Origin: Candidatus Uhrbacteria bacterium
GTDB taxonomy: Bacteria; Patescibacteriota; Patescibacteriia; 2-12-FULL-60-25
Reading direction: 5' to 3'
Length of the DNA: 24,786 bases
Assembly: GCA_009691315.1 (NCBI GenBank)
Contig: SICT01000006.1
Coordinates: 1-24,786, forward strand
Shown piece by piece: positions 1-6,335 of the stretch; the stretch's first letter is position 1, and the number at the start of each line of letters is the position of its first letter. Below the pieces are notes generated by a model. It saw only the letters and a list, made by a program, of their open reading frames with translations. It was not told where the DNA came from and ran no database searches. A program made the translations under genes and the position numbers.

Positions 1-2
1 TA

Positions 3-1274
3 TTGCTTCGGTGTTTGAATTTCAATTTTGAGGACAGCCCAGAGGGTGAGTTTGTCGAAACCATCATGGCCGCAGGTGCCCAGCTAGAGCGAAACCAAAA
101 TCGTAGGCAGGTTATCCAAAAGCAAAAAGCTCGCCTTGAGCTTGGCTATTGGCCGTTCATAGCCAAGAGAGGCTACAAGATGGTTAAAGACCCAGCACAC
201 GGCAAGATTTCGGTTCCAGATGATAAAGACAAAGACCTGCTTATCTCCGCACTCGAAGGTTTTGCGAAGGGCACGTTTGTCCGCAAGATCGACGCTTGCC
301 GATTTTTGGTTGAACATGGTTTTTGGAAACGTCCAGCAGAGAAAAGTATTGTGCAATTCAACAACATCCTCAAGAGTTCGTTTTATGCGGGCTATGTCGA
401 ACATGCGCCTTGGGATGTATCAAGAAGGATTGGTCACCATCAGGCTCTTATTTCCGAGGATATGTTTAATCTTATTCAAAAGCGGCTGAAAAATGACGGG
501 CGAAACAAAAGGGTGCGCGTTGACGTGTCCGAGGATTTTCCTTTGAGAGGTATCGTCTTGTGTGCGGATTGCCACGAACCGTTAAGGGCGGCTTGGTCAA
601 AGGGACGTAGCAAAAAATATCCTTTTTACGTCTGTCATAACAAAACGGCCTGTCCCGCTTACGGAAAGTCAATCAAGAAGACAGATATTGAAGACCGATT
701 TGATGAGGTGCTAAAGGGTTGTAACCTGAAACAGGGAGTTGATCAGCTTGTGAGCGTTATGTTTGATCGAGTTTGGGAGGTTGAGGTCAAAGATTTTCAC
801 GGACGCGAAGCGCAGGTTGTGCGTCTTGAGGATGAACGGAAGCTAAAAATCAAACAGCTCGCGGAAATGGCGATGAAGGCTCGTACGGAAAAATTACGTC
901 GGGTCTACGAAGCACAGATCGAGGAAATGCCGGACGGCGAAACATCTCTCGATCCTTCCCAGAAAATTGACCTCACCATTCCTTATCGAACCGCCCTTGA
1001 TAAGGCGACGGCGATGCTAAAAAATCCGCATGATGTTTGGCAAAAAGTATCCGTCATCGAAAAACAACGCTTGTATTACTTCATTTTTGATAAAAGAATC
1101 GCATACAGTCGAGAAAACGGTTATCGAACCGCCGAAGCGACGTCATTTTCATCACTTTTTCAGGGCTTTATTAAACAAAATGCCCCGTCGTTTGACGAGG
1201 CACCCTGTATGGTGGACCCTGCCGGGCTTGAACCGGCCACCCCCGCCTTGCAAAGGCGGTGCTCTACCAAATGA
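3..1274 (+). CDS. Large serine recombinase (site-specific integrase), 5' end missing
   Basis: C-terminal part of a large serine recombinase that would cut and rejoin DNA at att sites. The window starts inside the gene, so the catalytic-serine part of the resolvase domain is missing. The first residues (SPEGEFVETI, then AQLERNQNRR near 27-35) match the end of that domain. Residues about 45-165 form the Recombinase domain (RLELGYWPF, GFAKGTF). A zinc ribbon follows with CxxC at 187/190 and C211/C217, then a charged, probably coiled-coil tail from about 245 to 300. The frame does not stop before the tRNA: its last 21 residues, including GLEPATPALQRRCSTK, are translated from the antisense of tRNA-Ala. 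The tRNA's 3' end faces this gene, as expected if the element integrated there. The family is secure. Whether the extreme C-terminus is functional is unknown. Confidence 0.9.
   Translation: MLRCLNFNFEDSPEGEFVETIMAAGAQLERNQNRRQVIQKQKARLELGYWPFIAKRGYKMVKDPAHGKISVPDDKDKDLLISALEGFAKGTFVRKIDACRFLVEHGFWKRPAEKSIVQFNNILKSSFYAGYVEHAPWDVSRRIGHHQALISEDMFNLIQKRLKNDGRNKRVRVDVSEDFPLRGIVLCADCHEPLRAAWSKGRSKKYPFYVCHNKTACPAYGKSIKKTDIEDRFDEVLKGCNLKQGVDQLVSVMFDRVWEVEVKDFHGREAQVVRLEDERKLKIKQLAEMAMKARTEKLRRVYEAQIEEMPDGETSLDPSQKIDLTIPYRTALDKATAMLKNPHDVWQKVSVIEKQRLYYFIFDKRIAYSRENGYRTAEATSFSSLFQGFIKQNAPSFDEAPCMVDPAGLEPATPALQRRCSTK
1171..1201 (-). terminator. Intrinsic terminator of tRNA-Ala, inside the recombinase 3' end
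   Basis: On the minus strand GCCTCGTC, loop AAAC, GACGGGGC forms an 8-bp stem with one mismatch, followed by ATTTTGTTT. It starts 9 bases past the CCA end of tRNA-Ala and lies antisense within the coding frame of the recombinase. Confidence 0.6.
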
Positions 1275-1285
1275 GCTAAGGGCCC
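1210..1285 (-). tRNA. tRNA-Ala (anticodon UGC)
   Basis: A complete 76-base cloverleaf is readable on the minus strand. The acceptor stem is GGGCCCT with AGGGTCC (one G-U pair), and CCA is encoded. The anticodon arm is CCGCC-TTTGCAA-GGCGG, giving anticodon TGC, and the T loop contains GGTTCAAGCC. The 3' end faces the recombinase gene, which overlaps the tRNA by 65 bases. This makes it the probable integration target of the element to the left. Confidence 0.95.
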
Positions 1286-1305
1286 GCGTTAATTTTCGTG
1301 TCGAG

Positions 1306-1334
1306 ACTATAGCGATATTCAATCATCTTGGCAA
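1306..1334 (-). promoter_or_regulatory. Sigma70-type promoter of tRNA-Ala
   Basis: On the minus strand, -35 TTGCCA (1334-1329), a 17-base spacer and -10 TATAGT (1311-1306). The predicted start near 1299 lies about 14 bases before the tRNA 5' end. Confidence 0.7.
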
Positions 1335-1337
1335 TCC

Positions 1338-1370
1338 ATAAAACACCCCGCATCCTGCGGAGTGTTTTAT
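1338..1370 (-). terminator. Intrinsic terminator after the surface-protein gene
   Basis: A 15-bp near-perfect stem (ATAAAACACYCCGCA with its complement, one mismatch) and a 3-base loop. The flanking A/T tracts would let it act in both directions. It lies 24 bases beyond the stop of the minus-strand secreted protein gene, and just upstream of the tRNA-Ala promoter, which it would insulate. Confidence 0.7.
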
Positions 1371-1393
1371 GTTCGGAATGAAGGACGATTTGA

Positions 1394-3019
1394 TTAACGT
1401 GGATTTGTCGCGGTGGTCGGTGTCACTTCGCAGTTGCTATTGATAATGGTTTGGTTTGATACCAAATCGTTTGGTGAGATGATTCTTAGGCCCATCCATC
1501 CGTAGTAGGATTTGGAACTTAAGAACCAGGAGGTGCTGACCGTCTTTGATCCTGCCTCGTTAAAGCCAAGTGTTTCAATCGGTGTGATAGCACCGTCGCT
1601 ACGTTGCCATTGGTACATAACGCTCGTTGCGCCGTTTGTCGTGATAGTACCTGTGAGGCCAAAGCCTTGATTGCAGCGGTTTTGATAGTTTGGATTGAGC
1701 GCTGAGCTGACAGCGGTCACCGTTCCCATCGTGGGAGTTGAACTTGGTGTGAGATAGCGGAAATAAACGTAGTCGGACCACACTCCATAACTTCCATCGT
1801 CATTGACTGCTTGCACATGTACGCGGAACCAATTGTCACCGGCGAGCGGTTCGGTGACGATGGAGTTTTGCCGACCATCTGTCGTGTATGAATACGGATT
1901 GCCGGAATAGAGATTCGTCACAGAAACACAGGTATCACACTCAATCTGCACACGGTGTCGTTTGACTGATCCATTCCAGGTAATGGTTGCGATGCGTGGA
2001 TAATTATTGAGAACCTGATTCGCGGTCGGTGAGATGATCGTCGGGATCATCGGTGGATTGGTTATGCTTGTCCCTGACATGAGAGTGATATATGAGCTGA
2101 ATCCGTTCGCTAATTGATTGCCGTATCCATTTGGCCCAGGACGCAAAACCGCTTCAAAGCGCACGCTCGTTTCTCCTGCAAGAAAGTTGAGTGTATAGGG
2201 CACCGTGCAGATACGCGTGCTTTGGCAATATCCTACGCGTTCTCGTGTGCCATCGCGATAGATATCGATCCAGTTGTAATAGTTACCAGTTGGATCGGTC
2301 ACGATGGCGGTGAGCGAGATGGTCTGGCCGGTTGTCATGGATGTCACGTTGCTCCCAAGGTAAATTCCATAACCCGTGGTCGCTGATGTTGGAGTCGTTC
2401 CTGTTGGATTTGGAGTAGGGGTTGGGACTGGTGTTGGTACCGGAGGAGTCTGAGTTGGTGTTGGCGCACTTGATGGAACGGATGACTGTGCTGAGATATT
2501 GTCATTTGGGCTGGTGACTGCGGCATACTCATTATTCGGACTGTAGTCCGCGGTCGAATTTATAGGTGAACCGACGGTGTAGTTTACAAAAAATTCATCT
2601 GGAATGTCGTCGACTAAGCGCGCCCAGTTTTGGCCGTAGAGTTGGGTCGCGAGGCCTTCGCTCGTCACCCAACGAAGAATGCCATATCGGGATACGGCGT
2701 ACACTTTTGGATCAGTGGTGATCTTGATCAAATGCCAGCCTGGCCGATATGTGACATTTCCACCGATCGGAATCGTGTAAAGCTCCGTGTCACCCACGGT
2801 TTGGACGCCAGAGAAATCACTGTACCAGCTTTGATACACGCGCACCGATGGAAATACGTAGCGTTTTCCGTTTGATGCATACCAGTAGACCGTTTGGTTT
2901 GATCCTCGGATCAGCTGATTGGTTGTCGCGGCTTGTGCGATCGTCGGAAACGTCACGGCTCCGAGCATGGGGCTGAGTGCCATGAATGTGACGAACAGAC
3001 TAGTGAGAAATTTTTTCAT
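1394..3019 (-). CDS. Secreted multi-domain surface protein with Ig/FnIII-like domains
   Basis: 541 residues from the ATG at 3019. This start gives a classic signal peptide (MKKFLTSLFVTF, cleavage after AQA near residue 30). It is also downstream of a good promoter whose -35 box overlaps the alternative upstream start at 3085, so I prefer the short form. Residues about 33-155 carry two related Trp/Tyr-rich modules (WYASNGKRYVFPSVRVYQSW; KVYAVSRYGILRWV...YGQNW), a type I associate with secreted CPR proteins. A Pro/Thr-rich linker (about 185-210) follows, then three beta-rich Ig- or fibronectin-III-like segments, including TITWNGSVKRHRVQIEC and YGVWSDYVYFRY. There is no C-terminal membrane anchor or sorting signal. 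It is probably displayed or released outside the cell; the ligand is unknown. Confidence 0.85.
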   Translation of the reverse strand: MKKFLTSLFVTFMALSPMLGAVTFPTIAQAATTNQLIRGSNQTVYWYASNGKRYVFPSVRVYQSWYSDFSGVQTVGDTELYTIPIGGNVTYRPGWHLIKITTDPKVYAVSRYGILRWVTSEGLATQLYGQNWARLVDDIPDEFFVNYTVGSPINSTADYSPNNEYAAVTSPNDNISAQSSVPSSAPTPTQTPPVPTPVPTPTPNPTGTTPTSATTGYGIYLGSNVTSMTTGQTISLTAIVTDPTGNYYNWIDIYRDGTRERVGYCQSTRICTVPYTLNFLAGETSVRFEAVLRPGPNGYGNQLANGFSSYITLMSGTSITNPPMIPTIISPTANQVLNNYPRIATITWNGSVKRHRVQIECDTCVSVTNLYSGNPYSYTTDGRQNSIVTEPLAGDNWFRVHVQAVNDDGSYGVWSDYVYFRYLTPSSTPTMGTVTAVSSALNPNYQNRCNQGFGLTGTITTNGATSVMYQWQRSDGAITPIETLGFNEAGSKTVSTSWFLSSKSYYGWMGLRIISPNDLVSNQTIINSNCEVTPTTATNPR

Positions 3020-3056
3020 GAAAGAATGGATCAAAATGATTAAAAATATTAAAGAA

Positions 3057-3085
3057 ATGGTAACACAAAAATGTCGCGCTGTCAA
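3057..3085 (-). promoter_or_regulatory. Promoter of the surface-protein gene
   Basis: Minus-strand -35 TTGACA (3085-3080), a 17-base spacer, -10 TACCAT (3062-3057). The predicted start near 3050 leaves a leader of about 30 bases before the ATG at 3019. Confidence 0.65.
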
Positions 3086-3143
3086 TTCATTTATGGGGCG
3101 GAGGAGGAGACATTTTTAGGATCTTGTGGCATATTGACAGCAT

Positions 3144-3698
3144 ATGAAAAAACTCATCTCCCTCGCAGGTCTCGTTGTGTTGTTTGGTGCGGGTTGTGCA
3201 GGACAAGCGCCTCTTTCTATTGACACAGGTTCGACTCAGCCAGTTCCTTCCCCAGCCGTATCTGGAGAGTCTACGGTGCCTGCGCTGGATACGACTTCAA
3301 CCGCTCCGGTCACGATGATCACGATGACAGCCCCACCCGCGATGATCGACGATACCTGGAAGACTTATATTAATCCCGCACTTCACTTTTCTTTTCAATG
3401 GCCGACCAAGGGTATCTATGCGCCACGCTGGAGTGTGGAATTCACGAAAGATAATCCGTGTGGATCATCGTCTGTGAAGGAGGAAGTGAAGGGCGTTGTC
3501 TTTTGCCATATTCATAGCGAAGAGGGAACAGGTTTGAAAGGATATTTATCAGATGTTTTTGCCACAAAAAATGGCGAACGATATATTTTAATCTCGTTCA
3601 CCAAACAGCCCATGGTCGCTTCCTTTAAGGCGGATGAATATCAAACCATGTTAAGCACCATCATTTCGACGTTTAAGTACGACGAAAGTATAAAGTAG
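3144..3698 (+). CDS. Small lipoprotein with PsbP-like domain
   Basis: 184 residues. The N-terminus MKKLISLAGLVVLFGAGCAG has a short positive region, a hydrophobic core and a lipobox ending at Cys18, so it should be exported and lipidated. A low-complexity Ser/Thr/Pro/Val linker follows to about residue 70. The folded part begins at WKTYINPALHFSFQWP and ends in FKADEYQTMLSTIISTFKY. Both patterns resemble PsbP-like domains of small secreted proteins, though I cannot confirm this without a profile search. There is no clear ribosome binding site. It is divergent from the surface-protein gene with 124 bases between start codons. Its TAG stop lies inside the palindromic repeat that follows, which suggests the gene end was set by that insertion. 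Confidence 0.75.
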   Translation: MKKLISLAGLVVLFGAGCAGQAPLSIDTGSTQPVPSPAVSGESTVPALDTTSTAPVTMITMTAPPAMIDDTWKTYINPALHFSFQWPTKGIYAPRWSVEFTKDNPCGSSSVKEEVKGVVFCHIHSEEGTGLKGYLSDVFATKNGERYILISFTKQPMVASFKADEYQTMLSTIISTFKYDESIK

Positions 3699-3768
3699 GG
3701 GCGCACCCATGTGTGCGCCCTGGTCCAAGGGACCCTGCGCCCAGGGCAAACACAAGGTTTGCCCCTAC
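3695..3768. repeat. Palindromic repeat (copy A) supplying stop codons to both flanking genes
   Basis: A 74-bp element bounded by a perfect 8-bp inverted repeat, GTAGGGGC and GCCCCTAC. Inside are two hairpins: GGGCGCAC/GTGCGCCC, and GGGCAAAC with GTTTGCCC. A related copy lies at 12175-12239. The TAG at each end of the terminal repeat is the stop codon of the lipoprotein gene (3696-3698) and of the convergent dehydrogenase gene (3765-3767). The hairpins may also terminate transcription in both directions. Confidence 0.85.
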
Positions 3769-4745
3769 CGAGCCGGTGTCAGAGCTGGTTTTTCAGAAAG
3801 CACCGCAATAATATTATCGGCTGCCAACTTGCTCATAGCCTGGCGTGCTTCGATCGTCGCGCTCGCCGTATGTGGCGTGAGGATAACATTCCAGGCTTGT
3901 TGTAAATAAGCAGAATCTTGTTTTTTGAGTGCAAATTGTGGTTCACCTTCAAATACATCTAGTCCTGCACCGGCGATGCGTTTTGCTTTAAGTGCTTGTA
4001 CGAGCGCGTGCGAATCAATCACCGGTCCGCGCGCGGTATTGATTAAATAAGCGGTTTTTTTCATCAGTTGCAATCGTTTGGCGTTAATCAAATGATGCGT
4101 TGCTGGTACGAGTGGAACATGGAGAGACACAAAGTCTGACTGGGCCAGGAGTTTTTCCAGAGGGACGTAAGTCGCGTGATATTTTTTTTCTAATTCTTTA
4201 TTTGGTTGAACATCGCTATACAGGATACGAATGTCAAATCCATCGACCAACCGCCGGATGAGGTTTGCGCCAATGCGGCCGGTACCGATCACGCCGACCG
4301 TCTTACCGATCACATCAGTTCCTAGGAGTAGGTTCGGATCCCAGCCATGATATTTATTGTTGCGGGTGATGTGATCAGCTTCGACTATGCGATGGGCCAG
4401 CGCGAAGATTAGTGCGATGGCATGTTCAGCCACGGTTTCGCTGACTTCGGGTGCAGGTGTGTTGGTTACGATCACCCCTCGTTTTTTAGCGGCGGACAAA
4501 TCAATGTTATCAAACCCCACAGCATAATTGGCGATGACTTTCAGTTTGGGTCCAGCCGCTTTCAACACCCCATCGTCGATTTTGTCGGTCAACAAAGATA
4601 GGATTGCATCACAACCCGTGACACGTTTCAGAAGTTCTTTACGTGGGATGACGCGATCCTCTTTGTAGATATCGACGGAATAGCCGGCCGCTTTGAGCAG
4701 TTTTATTCCGGCATCAGGAATACGGCGCGTGATGAAGATTTTCAT
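3765..4745 (-). CDS. D-isomer-specific 2-hydroxyacid dehydrogenase (glyoxylate/hydroxypyruvate reductase-like)
   Basis: 326 residues, normal length for the family, a cytosolic NAD(P)H-dependent reductase of 2-keto acids. The Rossmann motif GTGRIG is at 154-159. The catalytic Arg lies in NTARGPV (R239), the Glu in DVFEGEP (262-269) and the His in TPHTAS (H292). The flanking NYAVGFDNID is typical of the glyoxylate reductase / phosphoglycerate dehydrogenase branch. The substrate cannot be read from sequence; there is no C-terminal ACT domain, which argues against classical SerA. Its start codon overlaps the stop of the upstream PfkB kinase by four bases (ATGA), so the two are translationally coupled. 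A kinase plus 2-hydroxyacid dehydrogenase pair hints at glycerate or sugar-acid metabolism (inference). The stop codon falls within repeat copy A. Confidence 0.9.
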   Translation of the reverse strand: MKIFITRRIPDAGIKLLKAAGYSVDIYKEDRVIPRKELLKRVTGCDAILSLLTDKIDDGVLKAAGPKLKVIANYAVGFDNIDLSAAKKRGVIVTNTPAPEVSETVAEHAIALIFALAHRIVEADHITRNNKYHGWDPNLLLGTDVIGKTVGVIGTGRIGANLIRRLVDGFDIRILYSDVQPNKELEKKYHATYVPLEKLLAQSDFVSLHVPLVPATHHLINAKRLQLMKKTAYLINTARGPVIDSHALVQALKAKRIAGAGLDVFEGEPQFALKKQDSAYLQQAWNVILTPHTASATIEARQAMSKLAADNIIAVLSEKPALTPAR

Positions 4746-5725
4746 AATTTTTTTATTTTGACCTTGTTCAGTTCATTTCTTGTCGGCCATTTTTTTAAAA
4801 TCCCAGCCTTCGCACCCATGTGTGTTATGACACCGGTTGCGTTGAGCATGGCGATTTTTACAGCATCTTCAATCGATCGCTCCTTGATCAGCGCGGCCGT
4901 GAACGCGCTACCAAAAGCATCTCCTGCGCCGGTTGTGTTGATACGTTTGGCCTTAAGCGCTGGGGCGAAAAGAATGTTTTTTCCATTAGATACATATGCA
5001 CCACGTTGTCCGTCCGTGATGACGAGCGCGTCAAACAGAAATGGTTGCAAGATTTTGAAAATAGATTCGAGATGGCGAGGAGATTGTTCAGTGAGCAAGG
5101 CGGCTTCTTCACGATTCAAAATAAGAATCGAAGTGTGTTCGAGCCATGGGCGCAGTTTTTTTATGCCTAACTCCAATTCACGATGGCCAGGATTCCAAGC
5201 GACAGACGTGCGTTTTCGTTTTGCAGAAGAAAAAATCGTTTTGAGCGATGAGAGATTTCCATTGAGAGAGGTAAGATAAATCCAGGGAGTATTGATCGTT
5301 CCGTTTGCGAGCGCTGAAGCTTTAATTTCTGCCGCCGCACCGCGATGGGTTAAGATGGCACGATGACCTGAGCCAGAGAGAAAAATAATAGAATAACCCG
5401 TTTTTAATTTTCCATCTTGTTCGATTCCCACGGTGGCAATTTTTTCTTTTTTAAGTTCAGATAAAACCATTTCACCGACCGGATCTTGACCGATGCGTGA
5501 AATGCAAGCCGTCTTGAATCCAAGGCGTGCGAAAGTTACCGCGCTATTGGTTGCGCCACCACCGGTCGAAAAAATCAGATCATCTACATCGATTTTTGAT
5601 CCCAATGGCACGCACGCGTCCAGTCCATCTGGGGCATGCGGGTCACGCATTTCTTCAAATTTTTTGCTTTTGACAAACACGTCCTGTGTCGCCGCACCAA
5701 CCGTTATGATATTGAAAGTAGGCAT
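4742..5725 (-). CDS. PfkB/ribokinase-family carbohydrate kinase
   Basis: 327 residues. The PfkB fold is shown by STGGGATNSAVTFARLG (53-69, substrate-binding GG) and the C-terminal signature NTTGAGDAFGSAF (263-275) with catalytic Asp269 and its anion hole GAGD. It would phosphorylate a sugar, sugar acid or nucleoside with ATP. Compared with typical ribokinase there is an insertion around residues 22-45 (HAPDGLDACVP). Ribokinase, adenosine kinase and glycerate kinase activities are all possible. It is the first gene of a two-gene operon with the dehydrogenase (4-base overlap) and is divergent from rnpB. A TACACT box 13 bases before the ATG suggests a very short leader. Confidence 0.85.
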   Translation of the reverse strand: MPTFNIITVGAATQDVFVKSKKFEEMRDPHAPDGLDACVPLGSKIDVDDLIFSTGGGATNSAVTFARLGFKTACISRIGQDPVGEMVLSELKKEKIATVGIEQDGKLKTGYSIIFLSGSGHRAILTHRGAAAEIKASALANGTINTPWIYLTSLNGNLSSLKTIFSSAKRKRTSVAWNPGHRELELGIKKLRPWLEHTSILILNREEAALLTEQSPRHLESIFKILQPFLFDALVITDGQRGAYVSNGKNILFAPALKAKRINTTGAGDAFGSAFTAALIKERSIEDAVKIAMLNATGVITHMGAKAGILKKWPTRNELNKVKIKKL

Positions 5726-5738
5726 AAAGATCGCCTAC

Positions 5739-5767
5739 AGTGTACCGGAATATAGGTTGACCGAAAA
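5739..5767 (-). promoter_or_regulatory. Possible promoter of the kinase-dehydrogenase operon
   Basis: Minus-strand -10 TACACT (5744-5739), with only a poor -35 (TTTTCG) 17 bases upstream. The predicted start is 6-8 bases before the kinase ATG. It overlaps the rnpB promoter on the other strand. Confidence 0.35.
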
Positions 5768-5785
5768 GCGATTTTTTGCTAGACT
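5757..5785 (+). promoter_or_regulatory. rnpB promoter
   Basis: -35 TTGACC (5757-5762), a 17-base spacer, -10 TAGACT (5780-5785). The predicted start at about 5792-5793 coincides with the 5' end of the RNase P RNA P1 helix. Confidence 0.75.
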
Positions 5786-5792
5786 GCCTCCA

Positions 5793-6273
5793 CTCGGGTG
5801 AGACAGATGACCGCCCGCCTGCTTCGCAGGCGAGGCTCGCCACATTGTGTGGCGGCTCCGCTACAAGTAGACGAGAGGAAAGTCCGGGCTCCAATCCCGC
5901 AGTAATGCGGGGGAAAGTGAAAGCGGCTAACGACCGCCAGGATATAGCAGGAAACGAAAGGTCACGTGCCCGACGTTTCCTGTAAACCTAGGGAAAGTGC
6001 CACAGAGACAATACTAGTCCGATGTTCATCGGACGAAAGGTGAAAAGTGTGCGAGTGTGGTTTGGATCATATCAGGCCGCTATCGCACTCCTCCATTGGT
6101 AACAATGGAGCGTGGTAAACCCTTTCTGGTGCAAGAGCAAGGTCCCCGTCGCGTAAAGCTATGGGGACAGGTCGCTCGCATGATTTTGACTGCGAAGTCA
6201 GAACAAGAGAGATGGTCATCAGACCCCGCAGTAATGCGGGACGAACAAAACTCGGCTTACCGTCTCGCCCGAA
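5793..6273 (+). ncRNA. rnpB: RNase P RNA (bacterial type A-like)
   Basis: Catalytic RNA of RNase P, which matures tRNA 5' ends. Conserved core elements in order: GAGAGGAAAGTCCGGGCTCC at 5873, CCACAGAGACAATACTA near 6000, GGTGAAAAGTGTGCGAGTG near 6040, GTAAACCC...GCAAGAGCAAGG near 6115-6145, and ACAAAACTCGGCTTAC before the 3' end. P1 pairs CGGGTGAGAC (5795-5804) with GTCTCGCCCG (6262-6271). At about 480 bases it is longer than most bacterial RNase P RNAs. The extra length includes hairpins GCCTGC-TTC-GCAGGC and CGCCACA-TTG-TGTGGCG in the P3 region. Two hairpins with GUAA tetraloops (5896-5911 and 6225-6240) are identical in sequence. Confidence 0.95.
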
Positions 6274-6309
6274 TTCAAAACCCCACCCCATCCGGTGGGG
6301 TTTTGAATT
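6272..6309 (+). terminator. rnpB intrinsic terminator
   Basis: A perfect 16-bp stem starting AATTCAAAACCCCACC with a 6-base loop, ending in GGGGTTTTGAATTT. It begins right after the P1 3' strand. Confidence 0.85.
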
Positions 6310-6320
6310 TAGGCAGGTCG

Positions 6321-6329
6321 TGCTACATT
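6321..6329 (+). promoter_or_regulatory. Extended -10 promoter for the HELGH gene
   Basis: TGC-TACATT is an extended -10 box ending 6 bases before the ATG at 6336. Transcription would start at or next to the start codon, giving a leaderless mRNA. A weak -35 (TTGAAT, 15-base spacer) lies in the terminator stem. Confidence 0.4.
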
Positions 6330-6335
6330 CCTGTC

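Noticed and set aside
3020..3085. Longer N-terminus of the surface protein from 3085
   Set aside because: It would include the promoter, and adds a second hydrophobic stretch before a complete signal peptide.
4758..5279. Plus-strand ORF antisense to the PfkB kinase
   Set aside because: The kinase on the other strand has full family motifs, and the antisense translation has none.
6057..6335. Upstream extension of the HELGH gene into rnpB
   Set aside because: These codons lie in RNase P RNA and its terminator, which are conserved as RNA. ATG 6336 is the first start after them.
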